Shown in pieces: positions 26,585 through 35,172 of a stretch of 64,000 nt of DNA (the stretch's first letter is position 1; each line of letters begins with the position of its first letter). A model generated the notes under the pieces. That model ran no database searches, had not been told where the DNA came from, and saw nothing but the letters and a program-made list of their open reading frames with translations. Both the position numbers and the translations under genes were made by a program. This DNA is from Neobacillus rhizosphaerae (lineage in GTDB: Bacteria; Bacillota; Bacilli; Bacillales; Cytobacillaceae): NCBI RefSeq assembly GCF_937468385.1, contig NZ_CALBWS010000024.1:22151-86150 (forward strand), in the 5' to 3' direction.

Positions 26585-26699
26585 GGAGTTATCTCCTACC
26601 TTCGTTGAATCCAGAAGGTATACTTTATTTTTCATAAGTGCAGGCTATCATATTGTCTCACTTACCATCATGGGCATCATTATTGCCGCATTTGCCTAA
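26585..26699 (+). pseudogene. Possible 3' remnant of a membrane-protein gene
   Basis: A short plus-strand frame with no start reads ...LFFISAGYHIVSLTIMGI and then a hydrophobic end and TAA at 26697. A good terminator follows within 4 bp. This looks like the last helix of a membrane protein (DUF1761-like by pattern only) whose 5' part is gone. The rest of 26400-26747 shows nothing else apart from the ATPase promoter region. Confidence 0.35.
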
Positions 26700-26702
26700 T
26701 CC

Positions 26703-26744
26703 ATAAAATGGGTGTCCTCTCGCAATAAGGGACACCCTTTTTTT
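26703..26744. terminator. Terminator hairpin at the histidine kinase gene end
   Basis: GGGTGTCC pairs with GGACACCC. On the plus strand seven T follow. On the minus strand, reading from the kinase stop at 26748, the hairpin is followed by ATTTTATGG. It may separate kinase and ABC transcripts. Confidence 0.75.
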
Positions 26745-26747
26745 AGT

Positions 26748-27671
26748 TCAATACGTAATTCGCTTCAATTTAATAGTAAAAGTCGTTTTTTCATAGGGCT
26801 TGCTGGTAAGGAGTATTTGTCCGTCCATTTTTTCAACGAGCCTTTTTGTAATCGTTAGGCCAAGCCCGCTTCCTTGATATAATTTGTTTCGTGAATCCTC
26901 GAGTGTGTACATTCTTTCAAAAACCAAATCTCGATGAAGCTCACTAATTCCCTTACCTTTATCCCACACATCTACGTAGATGGAATGTTCATCACTTCTA
27001 AGTGCTAAACCAAGTACCTTCCCACCACCGCCATATTGAATTGCATTGGAAATCAAATTATTTAAAACTCTACCAAGCTCCTCTTCATTTCCAAGGGCAT
27101 AAAGATTATATTCAGGAAGGCCAATTGTGACTTCAAATCCCTTAGACGTTAATACCTCGTAAAATCCTAAAATAGTTTTGCGGCATACCTCATTCATATT
27201 CACTCTTGTTAATGGAATATCCTTATCCCCGGACTCTAGCTTGGCCAGGTCAAAAAACTTCTTGATTAAGTCCAACACCTCCATCGTTTTTCCATGAATC
27301 TTATGGAGGTCCTCTTTGCCGTTATTTGGATCATTCAGCATGATTTCAACATATCCAAGAACAACCGTAAGAGGCGTCTTAAGATCATGTGAAATATTCG
27401 AGAGCATTTTTCGCATCGAAATTTCCGTTTTATTGTAGGTCGCCATGATTTTTTGATTATGCTCAAGCAGGCGATTGATTTCAATTAAGATCCTTTTCAG
27501 GTCATTATCATCAGTATGTAATAAGAGTTTTTCATCGGTTTTCTCATCAATAATCCGCTTTAGCTTCTCGTGAATATATTTAATATTTTCTTTATGATGT
27601 TTTCTCGACCTAGATTGCAGAATGTTTAACCCCATTAAGCCAATGATGATAATCAGTAAAAAAATGACCAT
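26748..27671 (-). CDS. Sensor histidine kinase, single TM
   Basis: About 307 residues. One N-terminal membrane helix (VIFLLIIIIGLMGLNIL) is followed directly by a short linker, then the HisKA domain with the phospho-acceptor His in SHDLKTPLTVVLGY, then HATPase_c with the N box NLISNAIQYGGGG, G1 DKGKGIS and G2 GSGLGLTITKRL. There is no extracellular sensor domain, so sensing is through the membrane or the transporter (intramembrane-sensing type). ATG 27671 has GGGGAG 8 nt upstream. An earlier ATG at 27707 would overlap the regulator gene. It resembles YcbM in size and order. Confidence 0.88.
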   Translation of the reverse strand: MVIFLLIIIIGLMGLNILQSRSRKHHKENIKYIHEKLKRIIDEKTDEKLLLHTDDNDLKRILIEINRLLEHNQKIMATYNKTEISMRKMLSNISHDLKTPLTVVLGYVEIMLNDPNNGKEDLHKIHGKTMEVLDLIKKFFDLAKLESGDKDIPLTRVNMNEVCRKTILGFYEVLTSKGFEVTIGLPEYNLYALGNEEELGRVLNNLISNAIQYGGGGKVLGLALRSDEHSIYVDVWDKGKGISELHRDLVFERMYTLEDSRNKLYQGSGLGLTITKRLVEKMDGQILLTSKPYEKTTFTIKLKRITY

Positions 27672-27673
27672 CG

Positions 27674-28378
27674 TTAAAACTCCCCAAGCTTGTAGCCGAT
27701 TCCCCATAATGTTTTGATATACCGCGGTTTAGACGGGTCATCCTCAATTTTCTCCCGAAGTCTTCTCATATGAACATTGATTACATTTTCATCCCCATAA
27801 TAGTCATCTTCCCATACCAAACTATAAATTTGTGCCTTCGTATAGACACGGCTTGGATGTGAGATAAATAGTTTTAAAATATGAAACTCCTTTGCCGTCA
27901 GCTTGATCTCTCTTCCGCTTTTTAGTAACGCGAAATTATCTAGGTCGATAGTCAGCTCTCCAGCCGTCAGCACCTTTTTCTCTTGCTCTTCCTTTTGCTC
28001 TATACGGGAATAGTGGGTCGCTCTGCGGATTGCCGCTTTTACCCTTGCTGTCAGCTCAATCATTGAAAAGGGCTTAGGAATATAATCATCGGCTCCAAAC
28101 CCTAATCCTAGCGCTTTGTCCAAGTCCCCATCCTTTGCCGACATGATCAAAATGGGAATCATACTTTTTTCACGTATAATTTTTAAAAATTCCATACCAT
28201 CTAGCTTGGGCAGCATTAAGTCAAGCAGAATTAAATCAAACACGTCGTTCGCAAACACTCCAAGTGCTTCTTCCCCGTCGAATGCCTGTACTACTTCTAG
28301 ACCCTCCTTTGTTAATTGGCCTTTGACCATATCGTTGATAGCTACATCGTCTTCTACTAATAAGATTTTATGTTTCAT
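27674..28378 (-). CDS. Response regulator, OmpR/PhoB family
   Basis: About 234 residues: a receiver domain with acidic pair EDD, phospho-acceptor Asp in LILLDLMLPKLDG and Lys in YIPKPFSM, and a C-terminal winged helix with VYTKAQIYSLVWED and NVINVHMRRLREKIEDDP. The ATG at 28378 follows GGAGG by 5 nt. It is the first gene of the regulator-kinase-ATPase-permease set, and its presumed target is the ABC pair. Similar to YcbL. A dispersed repeat lies directly upstream, so the promoter region is short or inside it. Confidence 0.9.
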   Translation of the reverse strand: MKHKILLVEDDVAINDMVKGQLTKEGLEVVQAFDGEEALGVFANDVFDLILLDLMLPKLDGMEFLKIIREKSMIPILIMSAKDGDLDKALGLGFGADDYIPKPFSMIELTARVKAAIRRATHYSRIEQKEEQEKKVLTAGELTIDLDNFALLKSGREIKLTAKEFHILKLFISHPSRVYTKAQIYSLVWEDDYYGDENVINVHMRRLREKIEDDPSKPRYIKTLWGIGYKLGEF

Positions 28379-28450
28379 TTTATCCTCCAACAGTTATTAC
28401 TATATGGTTATTTTCCATATTATCTCTGAAAAATCCTTTTTTTCTAAAAA

Positions 28451-28624
28451 ACGATCATGAGTTTCAACGCCCCACTCAATAATTAGAAATTAGTTACTTA
28501 TGAGGAGTACACCAACATAATAAAAGCGGTGTGATCAAAGCTAAGCTTCACCAAATATTAAAGTATTTTTTCACTCAGACTGGATAAACTAATTCGGTTT
28601 TGCAACGCTCTGCCCCTTTTCCAC
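28451..28624 (+). repeat. Dispersed ~180-bp element, copy B
   Basis: Shares with copy A ATCATGAG plus a TCAAC stretch at the left, TAATAAAAGCGGTG in the middle, GCTTCACC, and TTTTGC-ACGCTC-GCCCCTTTTCCACT at the right. It is about as long as copy A and more diverged than the end of copy C. It fills the gap between rtcB and the response regulator. Confidence 0.7.
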
Positions 28625-28661
28625 TGAAAAAGAGAGACAAGCAGCCTCCCTTTGATTAACA

Positions 28662-29891
28662 CTATGATTTTTTATATCTACCAGGATTAAACTTTTCACT
28701 AGCTTTGAAGTTATAAACAGGTTTGATAAAGCCTGCTATCTCGACTGTTTCTTCGACTTTTTCTAAAATTTCATTCATCGACTTGTATGCCATTGGCGCT
28801 TCATCCAGTGTTTCTTCAGAAACAGACGTCGTCCATACATCCTTCATGGTGTTGTGGAAATCCTCCATGTTTAAGGTTTTCATCGCTTTTGTCCGGCTCA
28901 AGACACGGCCTGCTCCATGCGGGGCTGAATAATTCCACTCTTCATTCCCTTTACCAACTGCTAAAATTGAACCGTCACGCATATTGATTGGGATAATCAG
29001 ACGCTCGCCTTTTTGCGCCGAAACCGCCCCTTTTCGTAAAATCAAGTTGTCTGTATCAATATAGTTATGGACGGTGTCAAACCGGTCCATTTCTTCAAAT
29101 CCCATATTATCGGTAATCGACCTGGCAATTTCTTCGCGGTTCGCTTTCGCAAAGCTTTGCGCTAATTTCATATCATGGATATAATGCTGGAAGTCCTCGC
29201 CTTCCAAATAGGCTAAATCATTCGGAATGACTGGATTCTTTTCCTTGTAGCTTTGAATGACTGTTTGAATTTCCTTATTCCGTCCTTCACCCTTTAGCTT
29301 TTCAATGATTTCCGTTAAATCATGTTGACGAAGCTTTGAGATGGCTACTTTTTGATAGTAGGTGGCAATCTTTGCCCCCACATAACGGCTGCCAGTATGA
29401 ATCGTTAAATAGTGATAGCCATCGGAATCAACAGATATTTCTATAAAATGGTTGCCTCCACCAAGTGTTCCTAAGCTATAAAGGCTTCTATTTTCATTCA
29501 AAATATGCTCCGCTTTAAATTCTTGAATGGCTGGAAAACTCGTGTTAATAAACCCGACCGTCTCATCGGAATGAAGCTCTTGTCCGCTCGGGACATACGT
29601 ACGAATGATGTTATCAAGCTCGTTAAAATCAACCTTTTTATCCTGAATCTTGACGGTTAACACACCACAGCCCACGTCAACGCCAACTAGATTCGGGACT
29701 ACTGTGTCCTTTAACTGGATCGTCGTTCCGATGACGCAACCTTTTCCAGCATGATAATCTGGCATAATACTAATCTTTGTATCCTTTAGAAATGCTTGAT
29801 TACATAGCTCTTGAATTTGCTCAAGCGCTGTTTCCTGTGGATAATTTGAAAATATCTTCGCTTCTGTTTGTAACCCTGTTATCTTTATCAC
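28662..29891 (-). CDS. RtcB family RNA ligase-like protein
   Basis: About 409 residues. Metal-binding motifs of RtcB are present: DYHAGKG, VGVDVGCGV (metal Cys), GTLGGGNHFIE, and SAPHGAGRVLSR with the His that becomes guanylylated. RtcB joins 2',3'-cyclic phosphate or 3'-phosphate ends to 5'-OH RNA ends using GTP and Mn(II). The open frame begins at a TTG at 29909, but GGAGG lies 8 nt before the GTG at 29891, giving a start V-I-K-I-T-G. It belongs to the shorter 'RtcB-like' branch common in Bacillus. No archease, RtcA or RtcR is adjacent, and its RNA target is unknown. Confidence 0.88.
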   Translation of the reverse strand: MIKITGLQTEAKIFSNYPQETALEQIQELCNQAFLKDTKISIMPDYHAGKGCVIGTTIQLKDTVVPNLVGVDVGCGVLTVKIQDKKVDFNELDNIIRTYVPSGQELHSDETVGFINTSFPAIQEFKAEHILNENRSLYSLGTLGGGNHFIEISVDSDGYHYLTIHTGSRYVGAKIATYYQKVAISKLRQHDLTEIIEKLKGEGRNKEIQTVIQSYKEKNPVIPNDLAYLEGEDFQHYIHDMKLAQSFAKANREEIARSITDNMGFEEMDRFDTVHNYIDTDNLILRKGAVSAQKGERLIIPINMRDGSILAVGKGNEEWNYSAPHGAGRVLSRTKAMKTLNMEDFHNTMKDVWTTSVSEETLDEAPMAYKSMNEILEKVEETVEIAGFIKPVYNFKASEKFNPGRYKKS

Positions 29892-30021
29892 TTGTTTTCC
29901 CTCCTTCAAAAGCAGATTACCAACAGGCTACCATTTTCTGGACATTTGGGCAACGTATTTTTGGGCGACAAAAAGTGTCAACATACGAACAGGCCGCCCT
30001 TACTTGCGGATGGGCCACAAA

Positions 30022-30309
30022 CTACTGATTTAAAACAACAAACCCCAGCCACCCAACTAATAAGAAGTTGGGGATTACTAGCAAAACGCCAACCCAAATC
30101 ATTTTCTTTGTTATGAATTTTGTCGCACCAAGATAAAGTAGCGGAAAAATTAATCCCCATACTAGGAAACGTGGTGTAGCCGCTAAATAAAGAGACATTG
30201 GCAATATAAAAATTGAGGATAAAACAAGAAGTTTTGATTTCCTGATACTCAGGGCAATAATGCAGAGAATGAGTGAGGCAATCGTACAAGGCCAAAATAA
30301 TAACTGCAT
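30022..30309 (-). CDS. Small hydrophobic membrane protein
   Basis: A 95-residue protein with three to four hydrophobic segments (starting LLFWPCTIASLILCIIAL, then SSIFILPMSLYLAATP, then MIWVGVLLVIPNFLLVGWLGF). No known family recognised. GGAGG lies 6 nt before the ATG. It follows the zincin-like gene with a 17-nt gap and may be co-transcribed with it. Frames on the other strand are shadows. Confidence 0.6.
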   Translation of the reverse strand: MQLLFWPCTIASLILCIIALSIRKSKLLVLSSIFILPMSLYLAATPRFLVWGLIFPLLYLGATKFITKKMIWVGVLLVIPNFLLVGWLGFVVLNQ

Positions 30310-30326
30310 ATAACACCTCCAGATTT

Positions 30327-31070
30327 TTAAAGGGCTTTACTACTCGTTTTTATTTGATCGATTATCTCGTTTGGTTTCATTTCGTGTCCAATCATATGTT
30401 TTCCACGCCAATTTATACCGATTATTATACCATCATCCTCAAGTTCTTTTAACCAGTTTAAAAAATCATCTAAAAGTATTTCAATCGGTTTATACTCTCG
30501 ATAAACTTGCACGCTAGCAATGATTTTCACTGCCCCAGGTTTCGAGGACCAAAATGGCAGTAAGGATTGTCCATCCATATTTGTAGCGGTAGGAACACCT
30601 TGTTCATTTTCAATAGTCCATACTTTTTGCTGTTTTTCTAGCTCTTCAAAAAAAGAATCGCCATAATAATAATCTTCTACTATTTTTGTACTATTGTTTT
30701 CTGCTTCATCTTCTTCAAATTCTCGGTCTTCAATCCATTGTTGATAGTGAGTGATTTCGTGTGCCATACTATTTAATATCGCAAAAATAGCATTCTCATC
30801 TCCTGTTTCCGAAACTAATTCTTCAAAGTCTCCCGTTGCCACCCTAATATAAGGTTCGACACTCTTTTCGAATGGGGCAAAAAACGTAGCACTTACCAAC
30901 TCTTTAGTATCAATCGTTTTTATTTGATAATCTTTTTTTAGGTACACCACAACCCTTATTGGAAAATCCATATTCAAACGCAGCCAAACTGCAAAGTCTA
31001 AACATGCTTGCCTTACATTTTCATTTACGCCTTTTTCACTTCTTATTCTCAAGCCCGAACGTGGATACAT
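30327..31070 (-). CDS. Uncharacterised protein with a zincin-like HExxH motif
   Basis: A soluble protein of about 247 residues. It has no signal peptide. The sequence MAHEITHYQQW at about residue 149 is an HExxH zinc-peptidase motif, preceded by NAIFAILNS. An acidic stretch EFEEDEAENN follows and could supply a third ligand. The C-terminal part (about 170-247) includes a short basic and aromatic segment. I do not recognise a family. It may be a SprT- or minigluzincin-like enzyme, or just a fold relative without activity. Start ATG at 31070, with a weak GGGTGA site. Confidence 0.55.
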   Translation of the reverse strand: MYPRSGLRIRSEKGVNENVRQACLDFAVWLRLNMDFPIRVVVYLKKDYQIKTIDTKELVSATFFAPFEKSVEPYIRVATGDFEELVSETGDENAIFAILNSMAHEITHYQQWIEDREFEEDEAENNSTKIVEDYYYGDSFFEELEKQQKVWTIENEQGVPTATNMDGQSLLPFWSSKPGAVKIIASVQVYREYKPIEILLDDFLNWLKELEDDGIIIGINWRGKHMIGHEMKPNEIIDQIKTSSKAL

Positions 31071-31183
31071 CAATATTCACCCAACTAACCTAAAAAGTTT
31101 ATTTATAACACCGACTAAGATAAAAATGGTATTAGGTATTACTTTAAGAACATCTCATAACAATCATTTAATATGATAATTTA

Positions 31184-31621
31184 TTAATATTTAATCCAAA
31201 CTTTCCAATCACTTTCATCTTCTAAAGGAATAACTGTTGTATTCGCTTCTTTTTCTATATCGGTTGAATCACCTTTAAGGTATCCCAGTTCGTAACCTAT
31301 CTCATCGTCTTTATGAATCGAATGGGTTTCACTAAGTTCATATAAGGATTGATCCATTTTAATTATTTTCTCGACTTTCCAATGGCCTTTTTGATTTTGG
31401 ATATCTGCGACCCAAATATCTTTGTCATTCATATACCCTTTAAACACCATTAAGACTAAACTTTTGTTCACTTGAGTTGAGCCATAAAAATGTACATTTC
31501 TGTTTTCCTCTTTTAAATCGTACAAAGCATCTTCAGGAGTATTTTTGGAATCTTTAGAAGCCGAAATGTACCCACCTAGTAAAAAAACAAACAATAATAT
31601 AACGATAAATCTCGATTTCAT
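31184..31621 (-). CDS. Small secreted or membrane-anchored hypothetical protein
   Basis: 145 residues beginning with a basic N terminus and a hydrophobic segment (RFIVILLFVFLLGGYISA), a signal peptide or anchor without a lipobox Cys. The mature part is hydrophilic with strands such as KSLVLMVFKGYMNDKDIWVA and ends with DESDWKVWIKY. No known domain recognised. A single gene between the HExxH protein and a broken phosphatase. Confidence 0.6.
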   Translation of the reverse strand: MKSRFIVILLFVFLLGGYISASKDSKNTPEDALYDLKEENRNVHFYGSTQVNKSLVLMVFKGYMNDKDIWVADIQNQKGHWKVEKIIKMDQSLYELSETHSIHKDDEIGYELGYLKGDSTDIEKEANTTVIPLEDESDWKVWIKY

Positions 31622-31730
31622 TTTTACTTACTCCCCCAATAAATCTATCAATTTTCACATTAGCACAAGAAGCGATTGTACTTGTTGAAAAGGTACACCT
31701 TTAATGCTTAGGTCGCTTGCTCAAGAACAG

Positions 31731-32288
31731 CTAGTGATTTCTCCATATTCTATTAACTTCTACCAGCTTTGTATTATGAAAAGTTAATTTATAAATATCC
31801 GGCATAGTTAGCTCTTGCCAGAAACGATAACCAAATTGTTTATCAAAGTGATTCATAATTAAAACCATCAAATTACCGTGCATTCCTATGGCAATATTTT
31901 CACCTTCATATTTTTTTAATACATGCATTGTCGCCTTAACTCCCCTAGCTTGGGCAAGAATATTAGATTCTCCCCCTTCCCAAGAAAAGCATTCATCCTC
32001 TCATACTTTTGTAACAGCTGACTTGAAATCCTCAAGGGGTTTATCGGACAGTTTCCTTTCTTTAAAATCATGCACAATCTCAATATCTTTACCCATGAAT
32101 TCAGCGATACCTTTGACAGTTTGAATAGCCCGTTTGTATGGACTTGAAATGACTCTATTAATATTTTCATTTTTGAGTATTTGCGCAATTATTTCTGCAT
32201 TAGCCAATCCTTGATCTGATAAAGGTCTTCGAATTTCATCAGGGGTATATGTTGAATGTGCATGGCGTACGAAGAACAAATTTGTCAT
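31731..32288 (-). pseudogene. Histidine phosphatase family gene with one in-frame UGA
   Basis: Two open segments in the same frame (32288-32001 and 32000-31731) are separated only by a TGA codon at 32001-32003. Read through, it makes a normal-size phosphatase of 185 residues: FVRHAHS with the phospho-acceptor His near the N terminus, SSPYKRAIQT, and the second catalytic His in IAIGMHGNLMV. The text around the stop is ...SAVTKV-stop-EDECFSWEGGESN, where relatives usually have Trp, so a single TGG to TGA change explains it. No frameshift is needed. It is either a recent pseudogene, a recoded codon or a sequencing error. Confidence 0.85.
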
Positions 32289-32377
32289 TATTCTCTACCT
32301 TCCTATTTATTCCACAAACAGTTTACTTATTAAAAAATTTTACATACCTAGGAAAGATGTAATTTCTATTAGACTCT

Positions 32378-32782
32378 TTAAAATTCAATATAAAAAGGCT
32401 GGAGTTTTTCTGTTAAACAATACTCAATTCGTTGCCTGAAGTTTTTCCAAGTGACCATTTCTAATGCTTCATTAATTGGAAAGTAACCTACCTCGAGACT
32501 TTCTGTGCTTGTTGTTGGCTCTCCTCCGACAGGCGTTCCCAAAAATAATGTGTTACATATGCAGCCACTTACATTCTGAAAAACTCCGCAAAATTTCGTA
32601 ATTTCAATATCGATCCCAGATTCTTCTTTTGTTTCCCTAATAGCAGCATCCTTCAATGATTCTCCTTCTTCAACCTGCCCCCCAGGCATTTCCCAACCTC
32701 TTCGTGGCCCTTTGATTAATAAAATTTCATTCTGGTTGTTCAGCACAATAGCTGCTGCTGAAACAATATGCTTCGGTGTCAT
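32378..32782 (-). CDS. Nudix hydrolase
   Basis: 134 residues. The Nudix box is complete: GGQVEEGESLKDAAIRETKEESGI, with REtkEEsG helix and glycines in place (about residues 36-58). It starts MTPKHIVSAAAIVLNN, typical of MutT-like proteins that hydrolyse nucleoside diphosphate derivatives. It lacks extra domains. The next gene upstream is another Nudix protein of a different subtype, so the pair is not a simple recent duplication. The substrate is unknown. Confidence 0.88.
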   Translation of the reverse strand: MTPKHIVSAAAIVLNNQNEILLIKGPRRGWEMPGGQVEEGESLKDAAIRETKEESGIDIEITKFCGVFQNVSGCICNTLFLGTPVGGEPTTSTESLEVGYFPINEALEMVTWKNFRQRIEYCLTEKLQPFYIEF

Positions 32783-32886
32783 CTTCCATAACCCCCATTT
32801 CTACTTCACATGCTTTATGTATTCTTTTCAATACTCAAACCAATAACCAAGAATATTTACACTTTTCAATTTTCCGATTTTCGAAA

Positions 32887-33345
32887 TTATTTACATAATT
32901 GTTCATTAAAAACAGATATTGAATAAATATTTTGATTTACTAATCGATCTACTATTTGCCTGATTACGCTTGGCTCACGAAGTTCATTATTATCAAACTT
33001 CATAAGTTCAGACACCATTATCCATTTACTGTCTATAATTACGTCCTCTTCAATCTTCAATGAACCTCCAGTAATTTCACCAGTGAAATGAAATAAAATC
33101 ACTTGGTCATTGGAACTGCTGATAAAGTTATATACACCAGTTGTACCAGTAAGTTTCACATCAAATCCTGTTTCTTCTTTTACTTCCCTACAGGCGGCTT
33201 CGAGTATGTCTTCTTTATATTCAATACGTCCGGATGGAAAATTCCACTTATTAATTGCAAATGGTTTATTTTCTTTAATAATCAAAACTTCGTCGCCATT
33301 GATTATTGATACACTAACAACTAAAACAATGCTATTTTGAGTCAT
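32887..33345 (-). CDS. Nudix hydrolase
   Basis: 152 residues with a full Nudix box, GRIEYKEDILEAACREVKEETGF (about residues 40-62). A preceding FNKWNFPSG-like stretch (INKWNFPSGRIE) marks the fold. It resembles ADP-ribose or nucleotide-sugar type hydrolases, but this is not decisive. It lies on the same strand as the other Nudix gene, 104 bp away, and identity between the two outside the box is low. Confidence 0.88.
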   Translation of the reverse strand: MTQNSIVLVVSVSIINGDEVLIIKENKPFAINKWNFPSGRIEYKEDILEAACREVKEETGFDVKLTGTTGVYNFISSSNDQVILFHFTGEITGGSLKIEEDVIIDSKWIMVSELMKFDNNELREPSVIRQIVDRLVNQNIYSISVFNEQLCK

Positions 33346-33619
33346 TTTCTTATCTCCAGTTATATATTTTTAATTTCATTACTCCCTTTTCCTATTCATA
33401 ATACCTAATTTCCTTGTTCAACCTGCTCCCTTTTAGAAAAAATCCTTACTTTTGAAAAAACTTGCCCGGTTGAAGAAAGAATTCAGAGTAATGCTCAGTG
33501 TGCAATAACTGTATAATGGTAAAGTAAACCAATAATACATTCTAATTAAATCATTAATCCTTTTAGAAAAATTAATTAAACATAGGGTAGTCATATTTAT
33601 TAAACTGGAGGCCTTCTGC

Positions 33620-34108
33620 ATGGAAACCAAAACCAATAAATATTTTTTGTATTTAGGAGTTACCTGGACAATTATATTTGCCTGCATGAGTTTCTACTGG
33701 GCAATGGGTGGCATGCTTGGCGTGAGATCATTAGGTGGAGAGATTTATGAAATGGCATTGAACCCAGATCCATCATTCATTGTAATTGTTTGGATTACTG
33801 GATTTATAAAATTGCTTGGCATTGTAATCCTCATGCTGCTATTGGCTAGTTGGAGACATTCTCGAATAAGAAAGTTACTTTATTTCACTACAAAGACTCT
33901 GGGTCTCTTCCTATTTATTTATGGATTGCTCAATATCATCACCATATCTTTAAGCATTCTCGGCATTTTAGACTTTAAAATCGATCATTACGCTGCCTCT
34001 CGGAGATTGTTTTTTTGGGAACCTTACTGGATGCTTGGTGGAATATTTTATTTTTTCTCTGTAAAAAAAGTGTCTTCACCTGTTGTAGAATCACACCCGT
34101 TTAGTTAA
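33620..34108 (+). CDS. DUF3995 family membrane protein
   Basis: 162 residues with four transmembrane segments: TWTIIFACMSFYWAMGGM at the N terminus, FIVIVWITGFIKLLGIVILML, a third with TLGLFLFIYGLLNIIT, and a last with EPYWMLGGIFYFFSV. The SFYWA..G pattern and the closing EPYW-LGG are typical of DUF3995. The function is unknown. GGAGG lies 8 nt before the ATG. It is divergent from the Nudix genes. Confidence 0.75.
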   Translation: METKTNKYFLYLGVTWTIIFACMSFYWAMGGMLGVRSLGGEIYEMALNPDPSFIVIVWITGFIKLLGIVILMLLLASWRHSRIRKLLYFTTKTLGLFLFIYGLLNIITISLSILGILDFKIDHYAASRRLFFWEPYWMLGGIFYFFSVKKVSSPVVESHPFS

Positions 34109-34114
34109 TTATTT

Positions 34115-34348
34115 TTATTTTTTATTTGAACTCATTTGATTAAATTCCTTTGAACCATTCTTAGGTATGCTCAAAATATTCCAATCTTTATCTTTTATTT
34201 GTTTCCCTAAAAATAAAATTTGTCCTAAATGATAGCTAATATGCGCTAATTCCGTTTGAATTGCTTGAAGTACACTAATAGGTAGTTGCCTAATCTCACC
34301 AAAGTAATTTTTCCTTACAGATAGCTGAAGAAGTTCAAGAAAAATGGA
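34115..34348 (-). pseudogene. 3' remnant of a DUF1572 (DinB-like) gene
   Basis: A frame without a start encodes about 77 residues ending at a TAA (34115-34117). It reads VLQAIQTELAHISYHLGQIL and then FLGKQIKDKDWNILSIPKN, which is the C-terminal helix set of DUF1572 proteins, including the metal-ligand HxxYH. A TAG at 34349-34351 interrupts the frame, and the N-terminal half is missing. The racemase gene ends just upstream, so a deletion joined them. Confidence 0.7.
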
Positions 34349-34368
34349 CTACTTAAAACATCCATTTA

Positions 34369-35061
34369 TTATCTTTCTAATGCCATTTTAACTGCTTCAA
34401 TGGCATGTATGACTGTTGTATCAAATAACGGAACTTCTGTATCTTCTTGTTTTATTAATAATCCAATTTCTGTACAACCGAGTATGATTGCTTCCGCTCC
34501 AGCATCAACCAATCGCTTGATAATTCCTTTGTAATTTCCTCTTGATGATTGCTGAATATCTCCTAAACATAACTCCTGATAAATCACCATATTTACTATC
34601 TCTCGATCAGGAAGATCTGGCACTAAAACCATGATCTCATTTGACTCTAAGCGTGATTTATAAAAGTCTTGCTCCATAGTATATTTTGTACCTAATAGTC
34701 CAACCCTCCGAATCTTTGATTTTTTTATTTGATTTGCTGTTGCGTCAGCGATATGTAAAATGGGTATGTTAATTCTTTCTTCTATATATTCAATAACTTT
34801 ATGCATCGTATTTGTACAAATAACAATAAAATCCGCGCCTCCTTTTTCTAAGGAATAAGCAACCTCACCCAATAGTTTACCAGCCCTTTCCCACTTTCCT
34901 TCTACTTGATAACGTTCAACCTCAGCGAAATCAACGCTATATAACAAGCATTTTGCCGAATGAAAGCCACCCAATCTGCTCTTTACTTCTTCGTTAATGA
35001 TTCGATAATATTCAACTGAAGATTCCCAACTCATTCCACCTATTAGTCCAATAGTTTTCAT
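34369..35061 (-). CDS. Aspartate/glutamate racemase family protein
   Basis: 230 residues. N-terminal IGLIGGMSWESSVEYYRIIN and two catalytic cysteine motifs, ICTNTMH (about residues 82-88) and LGCTEIGLL (about 192-200), mark a PLP-independent amino-acid racemase of the RacX/YgeA type. Both cysteines are present, so it should be active. It would interconvert L- and D-amino acids in the cytoplasm. GGGGG lies before the ATG. No peptidoglycan genes are adjacent; the broad-specificity type is likely. Confidence 0.88.
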   Translation of the reverse strand: MKTIGLIGGMSWESSVEYYRIINEEVKSRLGGFHSAKCLLYSVDFAEVERYQVEGKWERAGKLLGEVAYSLEKGGADFIVICTNTMHKVIEYIEERINIPILHIADATANQIKKSKIRRVGLLGTKYTMEQDFYKSRLESNEIMVLVPDLPDREIVNMVIYQELCLGDIQQSSRGNYKGIIKRLVDAGAEAIILGCTEIGLLIKQEDTEVPLFDTTVIHAIEAVKMALER

Positions 35062-35172
35062 AAAGATGCCCCCTAGTCTTTTTGGGAATATTTGACCAAT
35101 TATACATAAGTCTTGTATCTAATCTTGAATACTAAGATTTTTTACTATCTTTGTTCGAGGTTGCATTTTGTT

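Noticed and set aside
32001..32188. Frameshift in the histidine phosphatase gene
   Set aside because: Both halves lie in the same frame; one TGA codon explains the break.
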